A DNA stretch of 64,000 nt, taken from assembly GCA_026003495.1 (NCBI GenBank), contig BPHK01000001.1:1840001-1904000 (forward strand), given 5' to 3'. This document shows, piece by piece, positions 34,867-43,500 of this stretch; the stretch's first letter is position 1, and the number at the start of each line of letters is the position of its first letter. The notes beneath the pieces are model-generated. The model made no database searches. It was not told the origin of the DNA and saw only the letters and a program-made list of their open reading frames with translations. This stretch comes from Candidatus Kapaibacterium sp. (GTDB lineage: Bacteria; Bacteroidota; Ignavibacteria; Kapaibacteriales; NICIL-2). A program made the position numbers and the translations under genes.

Positions 34867-36042
34867 ATGGCAAAACGCGATTACTACCAAATCCTCGGCG
34901 TTAGCCGCCAGGCGACACTCGACGAAATCAAGAGTGCCTATCGGAAGCTGGCGATGCAGTATCACCCGGACCGCAATCCGGGCAATAAGGAGGCGGAAGA
35001 ACGCTTCAAGGAAATCACCGAAGCCTACGAAGTGCTCAGCGACGAAGAAAAACGCCGACGCTATGATCAGTTCGGACACGAAGGGATACGCGCTGGGCAA
35101 GACTTCCATCAATACAGCTCGATGGAGGACATCTTCAGTGCGTTCGGTGACATCTTCGGCAGCTCATTTTTTGAAGACCTCTTCGGAGAGCAAAGCAGCC
35201 GACGGCACACTGCACGCCAGCCCAAACCACAGGGCGAACGTGGCGCTGATTTGCGAGTGCAACTTCCTTTACGACTCGAAGAAATTGCAAGCGGCGTAGA
35301 AAAAACTATCCGCGTCAAGCGCTACCTGACATGCAGCACGTGCAACGGAAGCGGCTCTCGAAGCGGATCGAGCGGTTTTACGACCTGCCCGCGTTGCAAC
35401 GGGACCGGGCAAATCAGCCAAGTGAGCCGTTCCATGTTCGGGCAATTTGTCAACATCACAACGTGCCCAAGTTGCAACGGTACGGGGACAATTTTGACCG
35501 ACCCGTGTCCAGCGTGTAAAGGCGAAGGGCGCACCCTGGGCGAGGATACCATCAAGGTATCCATCCCTGCAGGAGTGTACGAAGGCATGCAACTTACGCT
35601 TCGAAGGAAAGGCCATGCTGGACGGCAAAGCGGGCCGCCCGGCGATCTTGTCATCATCATTCAAGAAATTGAGCATCCCTACTTCACCCGCCAAGGCAAC
35701 CACCTCCACTACCATTTGACGATTTCGTTCCCGGATGCGGTGCTCGGTGGCGAAGTAGAAGTACCAACCATTGATGGTACCGCACTGTTGCAAATCAAAC
35801 CTGGCACGCAGCCCGGAACGATTCTCCGCATGCGTGGGAAGGGTCTGCCGCGGATGGAAACAGGCGAGCGCGGCGATCAGCTTGTCACAGTCAACATTTA
35901 CGTTCCCACCAAAGTAACCCAGCGGGAGCGTGAGCTATTGCGAGAACTTGCGGAAAGTGAGAACATCGCGCCCAAGCGTCGGCGCAAGGAAAGCAAGGAG
36001 ACAGGGTTTTTCGGCAAGTTTCGGAACAACTTCTCGCTTTAG
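34867..36042 (+). CDS. dnaJ: Chaperone protein DnaJ
   Basis: 391 residues. The J domain (1-70) holds the HPD tripeptide in YHPDRNPG. A Gly/Phe-poor linker follows with [15 protein letters not shown]. The cysteine-rich zinc domain has four CxxCxGxG repeats: [24 protein letters not shown] and CPACKGEG. C-terminal substrate domains follow with LRRKGHAG and [10 protein letters not shown]. It stimulates DnaK ATPase and delivers unfolded clients. ATG 34867 is used; GTG at 34864 is the codon before. It is translationally coupled to grpE. Its stop codon overlaps the hslO stop on the other strand. Confidence 0.96.
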   Translation: MAKRDYYQILGVSRQATLDEIKSAYRKLAMQYHPDRNPGNKEAEERFKEITEAYEVLSDEEKRRRYDQFGHEGIRAGQDFHQYSSMEDIFSAFGDIFGSSFFEDLFGEQSSRRHTARQPKPQGERGADLRVQLPLRLEEIASGVEKTIRVKRYLTCSTCNGSGSRSGSSGFTTCPRCNGTGQISQVSRSMFGQFVNITTCPSCNGTGTILTDPCPACKGEGRTLGEDTIKVSIPAGVYEGMQLTLRRKGHAGRQSGPPGDLVIIIQEIEHPYFTRQGNHLHYHLTISFPDAVLGGEVEVPTIDGTALLQIKPGTQPGTILRMRGKGLPRMETGERGDQLVTVNIYVPTKVTQRERELLRELAESENIAPKRRRKESKETGFFGKFRNNFSL

Positions 36043-36935
36043 TTCCGTGAGGCTCGAAGCTGCTCGAGCAGCTCGTCGAAATCCTCGCTAGTCAGGTAAT
36101 ACCGAGCGCCGCAATATTGGCAAACAAGCTCATTCTGCCCTACCTGGCGCATGTGGATGAGTTCCTCTTCTCCAATTCCGAGGAGCAATTCCTTGAATCG
36201 CTCTTTCGTGCAGCGGCAGAAAAAGTCCACTGGTGTTGAGCTAAAAAGCGTAATGTCTGCCGGAAGGGTCTGACGAGCAATTTCTTCGGCGTTGTAGCCT
36301 GTGCGCACTAGTTCGCAGAGCGACCCAATGCTATCGAGAAACTGGTAGATGCGGCGAAGTTGCACTTGGTCAGCTCCCGGGAGAGCCTGAACGATGATCC
36401 CGGCCGAGCATTCGATCTTCCCATCATCTCCGAGCGTCACATCGAGCCGAACACCGCTTGGGATTTGCTCGGACTGCCAGAAATAATGCGCCAGATCGGT
36501 CGTGAGGTTGCCCGCCTGCAATTCGACGATCCCGGTGATTGGCTCGGCTTTGTTGTAGAGAATTTTCCGAATTTGGAGCACACCCTTACCGAGTGGAGAG
36601 CTTTTCCCATTGACGTTTGCGTTGTACTCGACAAAGCCGCGCACCTCGCCCAGCTGGAGAGCTTCAGCATAGACTGTTCGGATAAAGCCGCTCCCTTTTG
36701 CTTCGACGATTATTCGCTCCTCGCCTTTGAGGAATGAGGCCATCGCCGATGCAGCCGAGAGCGCACGTGCAAGCAGCACTGCGCCAACCGGCTCTAAACT
36801 GTGGCGGCGCTGGGCTTCCTGGGCAGTAACCGTCGAGACAACAACAGAAGCGCGAATGGTACCGTCGCATGCAATCGCATGCACGACACGATCGCGATTG
36901 CGGTATTTCTGCTTCAGCTGGGCAAGATCGGGCAT
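36039..36935 (-). CDS. hslO: Redox-regulated chaperone Hsp33
   Basis: 298 residues. The core is typical ([22 protein letters not shown], then GPI-type sandwich, [12 protein letters not shown]). The C-terminal zinc/redox switch CxC and CxxC is present as [10 protein letters not shown] and [11 protein letters not shown]. Oxidation frees the zinc and activates holdase activity in the cytoplasm. The frame is open 8 codons further, but the family begins [17 protein letters not shown] at 36935. It is tail-to-tail with dnaJ, the two stop codons overlapping by two bases: a chaperone cluster on both strands. Confidence 0.95.
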   Translation of the reverse strand: MPDLAQLKQKYRNRDRVVHAIACDGTIRASVVVSTVTAQEAQRRHSLEPVGAVLLARALSAASAMASFLKGEERIIVEAKGSGFIRTVYAEALQLGEVRGFVEYNANVNGKSSPLGKGVLQIRKILYNKAEPITGIVELQAGNLTTDLAHYFWQSEQIPSGVRLDVTLGDDGKIECSAGIIVQALPGADQVQLRRIYQFLDSIGSLCELVRTGYNAEEIARQTLPADITLFSSTPVDFFCRCTKERFKELLLGIGEEELIHMRQVGQNELVCQYCGARYYLTSEDFDELLEQLRASRN

Positions 36936-37209
36936 GAACAGAGGTAGGCAACGTGGCACTAGTTGCTATGGCGAACATCGCGTCCGATTATTGCCACAAA
37001 AAATTTTTCCGTGCCATCAAATGTTCTCGCGCGTTGCTCGTCTTCTGGCATGCGCGTTTCATGGTACCCTCACACAGGCGCAGCTTCCATCACCAACTGC
37101 CGATGGCAGGGAAGTTGCGCTTCTCTTTGCGCCCATGTGGGCGCGGGGATGGAACAGGGGGCACTCCCTAGCTCCTACACATGTAGGGGCGACATCACCA
37201 CCACCGCAG
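36936..37209 (+). other. Non-coding stretch, possible small RNA leading to a terminator
   Basis: About 270 bases between hslO and the PAP2 gene, with no convincing coding frame. It has a GCGCCC-ATGT-GGGCGC hairpin near 37130 and a CTAC-ACAT-GTAG unit followed by GGGGCGAC. It ends at a strong plus-strand terminator that serves no visible plus-strand gene. A small RNA or a REP-like element are the two readings; both are inference. Confidence 0.3.
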
Positions 37210-37770
37210 GCGTCGCCTTCGTATGAAGGCGGCGCTTTTTTGTCGAACCTTCTCAAGAAGAAGAGCAACTAACGCTCCGGTGCTCCAACCAGCGAGTACG
37301 TCGCTGGGATAGTGCACCCCGACGTACACTCGGGAAACACCAACCACGAGCGCCGCGCTCCACCACACCCACCACCACCGACGATAGCTCAGTGTGAGCA
37401 CCGTCGCGAGTGCTGCCATATTCACCGCATGCGATGATGGGAACGATGGTCCCTCGGGACACGGGATGCGGAGCACAATCGTTGGTAGCGCAGCACATGG
37501 CCGAACACGACCGACGGTGGGTTTGATCATGCGGTTTGTTGCAAGATCGGCAACACCGACTGTAAGAACAACCATGGCAGCACACCACCGACCATGGCGT
37601 CCACCGCGCAGGAGCAGCCAGCCGAGCCCAACCACAAAGAATGGCAACCACCAGTGGAGCGAAGTCACGTGCGGCATTATCCAATCCAAAAGCGGATTTG
37701 ACATACCACCGTTGATCGCTCCGAACGTAGCACGATCGAATGCCGAAAGCAATGCATGGAGTTCTCTCAT
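37195..37770 (-). CDS. PAP2 family phosphatase (undecaprenyl-diphosphatase-like)
   Basis: 191-residue integral membrane phosphatase. The tripartite PAP2 signature is complete: KPTVGRVRP (first Lys/Arg block), PSFPSSHAVNMAAL (PSGH-type with His) and SRVYVGVHYPSDVLAG (SRxxxxxHxxxD). Several membrane helices lie between. Family members remove phosphate from lipid carriers such as undecaprenyl diphosphate or from lipid A precursors. AAGGAG stands 5 bases before ATG 37770. The Arg-rich tail (IRRRRLRWW) overlaps the plus-strand terminator, so the natural C-terminus may differ. It is divergent from anmK, and both fit cell-wall recycling. Confidence 0.88.
   Translation of the reverse strand: MRELHALLSAFDRATFGAINGGMSNPLLDWIMPHVTSLHWWLPFFVVGLGWLLLRGGRHGRWCAAMVVLTVGVADLATNRMIKPTVGRVRPCAALPTIVLRIPCPEGPSFPSSHAVNMAALATVLTLSYRRWWWVWWSAALVVGVSRVYVGVHYPSDVLAGWSTGALVALLLEKVRQKSAAFIRRRRLRWW
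37210..37241 (+). terminator. Strong intrinsic terminator (plus strand) within the 3' end of the PAP2 gene
   Basis: GCGTCGCCTTC / GAAGGCGGCGC, 11 paired bases with one G-U, loop GTAT, then TTTTTT. It is orientated for plus-strand transcription, although no plus-strand gene ends here. It lies inside the last codons of the minus-strand PAP2 gene. Confidence 0.65.
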
Positions 37771-37802
37771 TACTGCTCCTTGACTCCGTCGGTGTACGGC
37801 TC

Positions 37803-37829
37803 TAATTTTGCTCGACGTTGGCAAAGCTA
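37803..37829. promoter_or_regulatory. Back-to-back promoter boxes for anmK and the PAP2 gene
   Basis: TAATTTTG at 37803-37810 reads toward anmK (29 bases to ATG). TAGCTTTG at 37822-37829 on the minus strand reads toward the PAP2 gene (51 bases to ATG). Both fit TAnnTTTG, and the two transcripts would start inside each other's leader, so mutual interference is possible. Confidence 0.5.
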
Positions 37830-37839
37830 CAGTTCTGCA

Positions 37840-39006
37840 ATGATCTCACCGCACGAATGGCTCTCCACGCCGCGCTGCATTGCTGGAGCAATGAGCGGAA
37901 CATCGCTCGACGGCGTTGACGCTGCAGTCGTTCGCCTCACACAGCAGAACGAGCGTATCGGCGTTGCGCTGCTCGGCTTCGCGCACGTTGAATTCACACG
38001 TGAGATCCGTTCCGCCCTGCAGGCAGCAATCGAGCGCCCGATATCTATTGCGGAGCTGTCGGATCTTGCCTGCGTGCTGATGCAGGTGTACGCGGATGCA
38101 CTCGTACGTGCGACTGAAGATGCACAGCAGCAGCCAGAGGCAATCGGAATCCATGGTCAAACGCTCTGGCACATGCCGACGCCTCATGTGCGCTGTGGCG
38201 TCGAATGCCGCACAACGTTCCAGCTTGCCGAGCCGGCAATACTTGCACAACGATTCCGTGTGCCGATCGTCTCGAACGTTCGTGCTGCAGATGTTGCTCT
38301 CGGGGGACAGGGTGCACCGCTTGTACCAATCCTTGACTGGGAGCTTCTCCGAAGCACGCATGAATACACTATCGCGCTCAACATTGGTGGTATTGCCAAC
38401 ATCACTCTTCTGCCCCCGGGGTGCAGTCGTGAGGAAATCACCGCATTCGATACAGGACCAGGGAACGTTTGGATTGACCGTGCCATGCACCGCTTCTGGG
38501 GTTTGCGCTACGATGATCGCGGCAGAACAGCCGCTGCTGGAAAGCCGATTTCCGCACTCTTTGAGCAGCTCACCACAATCCCGTTTATCACCGCTCCACC
38601 GCCGAAGTCAGCTGGGCGGGAGATTTTTTCTGCTGCATTGCTTGACGAGCTGCTCGCACCATTTCTGCACCCGATGCTCCCCGCAGAGGACATCATCGCG
38701 ACATTGACAGCATTTACTGCATGGAGCATTGCCGAAAATATTCGCCGTTTCGGAAATACTGATGCCTGCATCGTAGTCTCCGGTGGTGGTGCAAAGAATG
38801 CAACGCTGCTTGCGATGCTCCAGAGCGAGCTTCCCTCGAGTCGCATCATACATTTTGCCGATCGAGCAGGAATCCCCGACACTGCAAAGGAAGCAGTGCT
38901 GATGGCTTATCTGGCATATCGAACATTGGGAGAGCTACCATCGAACCTTCCTTCGGTCACTGGTGCCCACAAGCAGGCAACACTCGGTTCGATCACGCTA
39001 CCATAA
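37840..39006 (+). CDS. anmK: Anhydro-N-acetylmuramic acid kinase
   Basis: 388 residues of the AnmK family, which opens 1,6-anhydro-MurNAc and phosphorylates it to MurNAc-6-phosphate in peptidoglycan recycling. The nucleotide/sugar motif GAMSGTSLDGVDAAVV is near the N-terminus. IGIHGQTLWHMP, GGQGAPLVPILD, NIGGIANIT and DTGPGNVWID mark the two-domain kinase fold, followed by SGGGAKNATLL. It pairs in context with the divergent PAP2 membrane phosphatase. The start at 37840 matches the family; the frame continues upstream without support. A strong hairpin follows the stop. Confidence 0.95.
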   Translation: MISPHEWLSTPRCIAGAMSGTSLDGVDAAVVRLTQQNERIGVALLGFAHVEFTREIRSALQAAIERPISIAELSDLACVLMQVYADALVRATEDAQQQPEAIGIHGQTLWHMPTPHVRCGVECRTTFQLAEPAILAQRFRVPIVSNVRAADVALGGQGAPLVPILDWELLRSTHEYTIALNIGGIANITLLPPGCSREEITAFDTGPGNVWIDRAMHRFWGLRYDDRGRTAAAGKPISALFEQLTTIPFITAPPPKSAGREIFSAALLDELLAPFLHPMLPAEDIIATLTAFTAWSIAENIRRFGNTDACIVVSGGGAKNATLLAMLQSELPSSRIIHFADRAGIPDTAKEAVLMAYLAYRTLGELPSNLPSVTGAHKQATLGSITLP

Positions 39007-39011
39007 AGCAA

Positions 39012-39045
39012 ACGGCGGGAGCACAAGACCATGTGCTCCCGCCGT
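39012..39045. terminator. Bidirectional terminator between anmK and a T9SS cargo gene
   Basis: 14-bp perfect stem (ACGGCGGGAGCACA with TGTGCTCCCGCCGT), 6-base loop, T-rich on the minus side (TTTGCTTTATGG). It serves two convergent genes. Confidence 0.75.
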
Positions 39046-39065
39046 ACCACTGATTACGCCTCTTT

Positions 39066-40247
39066 TTAGCGCACGATGATCAGTGGCGTCGAGAGACGAT
39101 AAATTCCACTGCGGAGAACGCAGCGATATGCGCCAGGCGCCATACCTGCTACGCTGGCCTCGAATTTTTGCTCGCCGCCACTCAGCATGCCATTCCAAAT
39201 AGTGCCGACTGTACGGCCACTGAGGTCCATCACTTCCACCGTTGCGGAAGCAGCAATTGGAGAGGTTACCAGTACGGTAACTGTTCCATTCGCTGGCATC
39301 GGTGCAACACTAAGCCGGAAGCCTGCTGCGATTGCTTCATCTTCGACCGATGCGGCCTGCACCTCAACCTCTTGAGATTCCACCGTACCGCATCGGTTCG
39401 TCACGACGACTTTATACCGACCTGCGTCATTCTGCGTGACATTCGTGATAGTGTAGGTGTTCGACGTTGCGCCCGTGATAGCTTGGCCGTCTTTGAACCA
39501 TTGATATTGCAGTGGCGCAGTACCTGTCGCTTGCACAGAAATCTGGTACGATTGTCCAATTGCTGCTGTGCCGCCTTGCGGCTGTTGGGTGATCGTTGGC
39601 GCTGTCTCGACTGTCACCGTCGCTGTATTGCTGTTGACCTCACCGCAATCGCTGATAATCTTGCAGTACACTTGCAATCCGTTCATTTGAGCAGTTGCAG
39701 TTTGCGAAATGCTCGAGCTGGTTGCTCCTGGTACTGGGACGTTATTTGCGTACCACTGATAGCGAACGTTGAGACCACCACTTACTTGAACAGACATTGC
39801 GGCAATCTGACCTTCGCAGATGGTAACATCTTGCGGTTGCTGCGTCACAGTTGGTCCTGGAACGACCGTAACACGTGCGATTGCAGTCGCCGGACGGACT
39901 TGGCCGTTACTGACGCCGACGACAACCGTGTATTGGCCAGCCTCGGCTTGAGAGATGTTCGAGATGGTCAGTGTATTAGTCGTTGCTCCACTGTACTTAC
40001 CGCCATCCGAGATTCGATTGCCTTGCTCATCCAGCCACTGGAAGGTGTACTGCGGATTGGGGAAGTTGGTCGATGCCTGGACGGTCAGCGTCACTGATTG
40101 ACCTTCGCACACTGTCACGTCTTGGGGTGCTTGATCAATTCTGACACTGTATTCTTCACCGAATGCTGAACTAAGCATCACCACGAACAATCCGGCGCAC
40201 GCAATGCCTGAAGATACTGCGCCGAGCAGGGATCGAAAGCGTTTCAT
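39066..40247 (-). CDS. T9SS-exported Ig-like repeat protein (small paralogue)
   Basis: 393 residues. The signal peptide is FRSLLGAVSSGIACAGLFVV and beyond. Three Ig-like domains follow (about 35-130, 131-215 and 216-305), each with the signature QxPQDVTVCEGQ..., a core WYANN/WFKDG strand, and DAGRYKVVV/EAGQYTVVV. The C-terminal sorting domain (315-393) includes VMDLSGRTVGTIWNGML and ends YRLSTPLIIVR. Such domains send proteins to the type IX secretion system and are removed or attached to the cell surface. The tail is very close to the two large paralogues upstream. AGGAG is 8 bases before ATG 40247. Ligand unknown; adhesion or surface binding is inference. Confidence 0.88.
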   Translation of the reverse strand: MKRFRSLLGAVSSGIACAGLFVVMLSSAFGEEYSVRIDQAPQDVTVCEGQSVTLTVQASTNFPNPQYTFQWLDEQGNRISDGGKYSGATTNTLTISNISQAEAGQYTVVVGVSNGQVRPATAIARVTVVPGPTVTQQPQDVTICEGQIAAMSVQVSGGLNVRYQWYANNVPVPGATSSSISQTATAQMNGLQVYCKIISDCGEVNSNTATVTVETAPTITQQPQGGTAAIGQSYQISVQATGTAPLQYQWFKDGQAITGATSNTYTITNVTQNDAGRYKVVVTNRCGTVESQEVEVQAASVEDEAIAAGFRLSVAPMPANGTVTVLVTSPIAASATVEVMDLSGRTVGTIWNGMLSGGEQKFEASVAGMAPGAYRCVLRSGIYRLSTPLIIVR

Positions 40248-40264
40248 GATACACTCCTGAAAAT

Positions 40265-40273
40265 GGTGAAACA
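40265..40273 (-). promoter_or_regulatory. TGTTTCACC element upstream of the small T9SS paralogue
   Basis: TGTTTCACC, 17 bases from the ATG on the minus strand, one mismatch to TGTTCCACC; between it and the ATG is AGGAG. Confidence 0.45.
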
Positions 40274-40307
40274 TGAAGGAACAATTTTTCCTAGCGTTCA
40301 GGCGAGG

Positions 40308-40315
40308 CAAAAATA
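40308..40315 (-). promoter_or_regulatory. Promoter -7 box of the small T9SS paralogue
   Basis: TATTTTTG on the minus strand, 60 bases before the ATG. The rest of the 304-base gap 40248-40551 holds the terminator of the next gene and no coding signal. Confidence 0.55.
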
Positions 40316-40489
40316 GCGCCTACACCCTCGACAAGCAAGCAGAGCTGGGAAACTCATCCTCCGCAAGTAGCGCAGCATCTGCTTTGCTCGCCCTCGCACA
40401 TGTTGACGCGAGGGCATCGTCCTGTCGCTCGTTTCGAAAATACAACACCGTCTTGTAAAAACCAAACAACTTTTTTGCTGTTGAAAAAA

Positions 40490-40524
40490 CTGCAGCGGAG
40501 GGATGGAAGAGTCCTCCGCTGCAG
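40490..40524 (-). terminator. Terminator of the large T9SS gene ending at 40552
   Basis: CTGCAGCGGAGG / CCTCCGCTGCAG, 12 bp perfect, 11-base loop, followed on the minus strand by TTTTTTCAAC. Confidence 0.75.
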
Positions 40525-40551
40525 CATATGCTATGCACTCTACAACACTCG

Positions 40552-43500
40552 TTACCGCACGATGATGAGCGGAGTGGAGACGCGGTAGCGGCCGGAGCGC
40601 AGCACGCAGCGATAGACGCCCGAGGCAAATTGGCTGCAATCGGCCTCCACGCGCCGACTCGTCCCCTCGACTACTCCCTGCCACAACTGACCAACGACCC
40701 GACCGCTCAGATCAACAATCTCCACCGTCACCATTGCTCCCGCCGGGCTGCTCAAGACCAGCTCGACTCGCTCTCCTGCCGGCTGCGGATGCACCAACAC
40801 GCCATATCCTGCTACCCTTGCCTCCTCCTCGACCGACGACAACACCACCGTCACATCACTCGAACTGACCGTCCCACAGTCGTTGCTCACCTCCACCACG
40901 TACTGCCCCGCATCACCGCTGCCGAAGTTCTCGATCCGATACACCGAACCCGTCGCGTCCGGGATCGCCTGCCCGTCCTTCTTCCACTGGTACCGCAAAC
41001 TCTCCCCTTGCGCTACCACCCGAAGCTCAATGGCACCACCGCTACTGACCTGACCTCCCTGCGGCTGCTCGACGATCTGCGGCTTCCGCTTGACCGTCAC
41101 CACCGCCTGCCGTGTCGTCGCCTCCCCACAATCGTTCCGCACCTCACACCACACCCGCATCCCATCCATCGCCGCGACTACCTCCTGCTCCACCGTCGCT
41201 CCCGTCGCTCCAGGGATCGGCGCTCCCGACGCATACCACTGGTACCGCAACCCGCCTCCACTGGCAACTACGCTCATCTGCGCTCGGCTCCCTTCGCACA
41301 CCGCCACGTCCTCCGGCTCACCCGTCACCACCGGCGGCTCATCGACCGACACCGTCACACTCGCACTGGCGACCGCCCCGCCAGGATTGGCCACCACCTC
41401 CACCGTGTACTGCCCCGCCTCCGTCGCCGTCGCTCCTACGATCCGCAACACACTCGTCGTCACTCCCTGGTACCGACCACCCTCGCTGAGCGCCTGCCCA
41501 TCCTTGGACCACTGGTAACTGTACACCGCATTCGGTATGTTCGAACTCGCCTGCACCCGCAACACCGCATCCTGCCCACTACACACCCGCACATCCTGCG
41601 GCGCTTGCTCGATCGTCACCTGCCCAACGTACAACCCCGCCTGGTTCGACGTCTCCGTCCCACACAACCCCGTCACCACACAGTAGTAGTCCTCCCCAAT
41701 GTCACTCTGCCGTACGTTCCGTATCGTCAACTCACTGGTCGTCGTCCCCGTTATCCGCCCATCATCCCGCAACGCTACCGTCCCTCGATACCACTGGTAC
41801 TGCGGACTGTACCCAGGTATCTGCGCCGACACCGGCTCCACCTCCAACCGCGCCGTCCCTCCTATGGCTACCGCCACCCGCTCCGGCTGCCGCGCAATCA
41901 ACGTCTGCGGCGCTATGTACACCACTGCCTCCTGCGTCACCACCTGTTCCGTCCCACATGTCCCGTACAACACACACGTGTACCGACCCGAACTGGCCTC
42001 ATCAACATTCGGGATCACCAAAATCGGATTGGTCGCACCGCTGATGGCTCGACCATCTTTCTGCCACTGATACCCCAACACCGTCCCACTGGCGATCACC
42101 GACAACGCCGTCTCCTGTCCTCGACACAACACCCGACTCGACGGCTGCTGCTCAATCGCGATCGGCGCATTCACCCGTACCGCGATCACCGGACTAGCCA
42201 ACGGATCGGCTCCTCCCGTCGCCGTCACGTACAACACATAATCCCCCTCGTGCAACGACTGCACCGTGTTCGATATCACCAACACTCCGCTCTGCGTCCC
42301 ACTGTACCCGTTGACTCCCTCCAACAACGGCGCTCCGTTCCGCAACCACTGGTACGATAGCTGCGCACCGTACGTCACCTGCGCATTCCCGCTGATCGTC
42401 AGCGTCGTCCCTTGACACCCTACCACCTCCGACGGCGGCGGCGGATTGAACGAAATCACCGGTATGATCTGGTGCGCACCGTTGTACACCTCGCTCCGAT
42501 TCCGCGTGTTCCCAAAGATGTCGTCCGGAACATCATTGCGCAACCCCATGTTGTACGTCCCGTTCGACGTCGATCCCAACCCGTACAACCGACTATCCAC
42601 CTGCGTCAACGACAAATCTCCCGCTCCCACATTGGCAAACACTATCGGCGCAAACTGGCTGTTCTGATCACGACCGCTGGTCGTCCGCCACGCTGAAAGC
42701 TCGTTGCCACTTGCTCCCTTCATCACCCCAGTCGTGCCCCAATACCCTATCACACTCCCCGGCGTGTACACCGTGTTGTAATCAAGCGACGCAAACGCAC
42801 CCGTCGCCTGCATGTCCATCGCCGCACTCTGACCACTGGCAGCGTAGAAAATGTTGTTGTTCAAACTCATCCCTACCGTGCTCCCATCTACCCGCACCGG
42901 AACACCTTGCGTGGCCACACTCCACCCATCCGAATACACCGTGTTGTGGAACACCTTCGTGTTCGATGTACTGGCACACCGGATACCCCACATCGCTCCA
43001 CTGACCCGAATGAAATTGTTCGCCACCAACGGCGCTCCAGGATTGCTCGACGACCGCGCCTGCAACCACAACCCCGGTACCTGCACCGACGGCGAACCCG
43101 TGAGCAGCAACCGATTCTTCTCAAACCGAAAATTCCCAATGTTGTTGGCGATGTACACACCCGCACTTAGCCCACTCGAACTGCTGCTGATCACGTTCCG
43201 ACGTATCACCAACCCGTCGGTCACGTTCGAAAAAATCGCCCCAGCGTAAAAGTTCGTAAACGTGTTGTCCACGTACTGATGCCCGCCCATGAACGGCGTC
43301 GTCGTCCGCCACACGTACAACGACGCACTCCCGTTCTGAAACGTACAGTTCTTCACCACCAAACCCGTGTGGTACGCAGAGTTCGAAAGCAACAATATGT
43401 CGTTGTAGTAAAACCCGCTCGAGGTCCGACCACTGAACACGACTCCGTCGAACGTCACCCCGTCACACCCGTCACTGTTGCTGTTACCCATCAACTCCGC

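Noticed and set aside
40528-42360. 610-codon plus-strand open frame opposite the large T9SS gene
   Set aside because: His/Arg/Pro-rich with no domain; it is antisense to an obvious T9SS protein and a twin (46156-47886, 576 codons) occurs opposite the paralogue because the sequences are duplicated. It follows from the codon use of the real strand.
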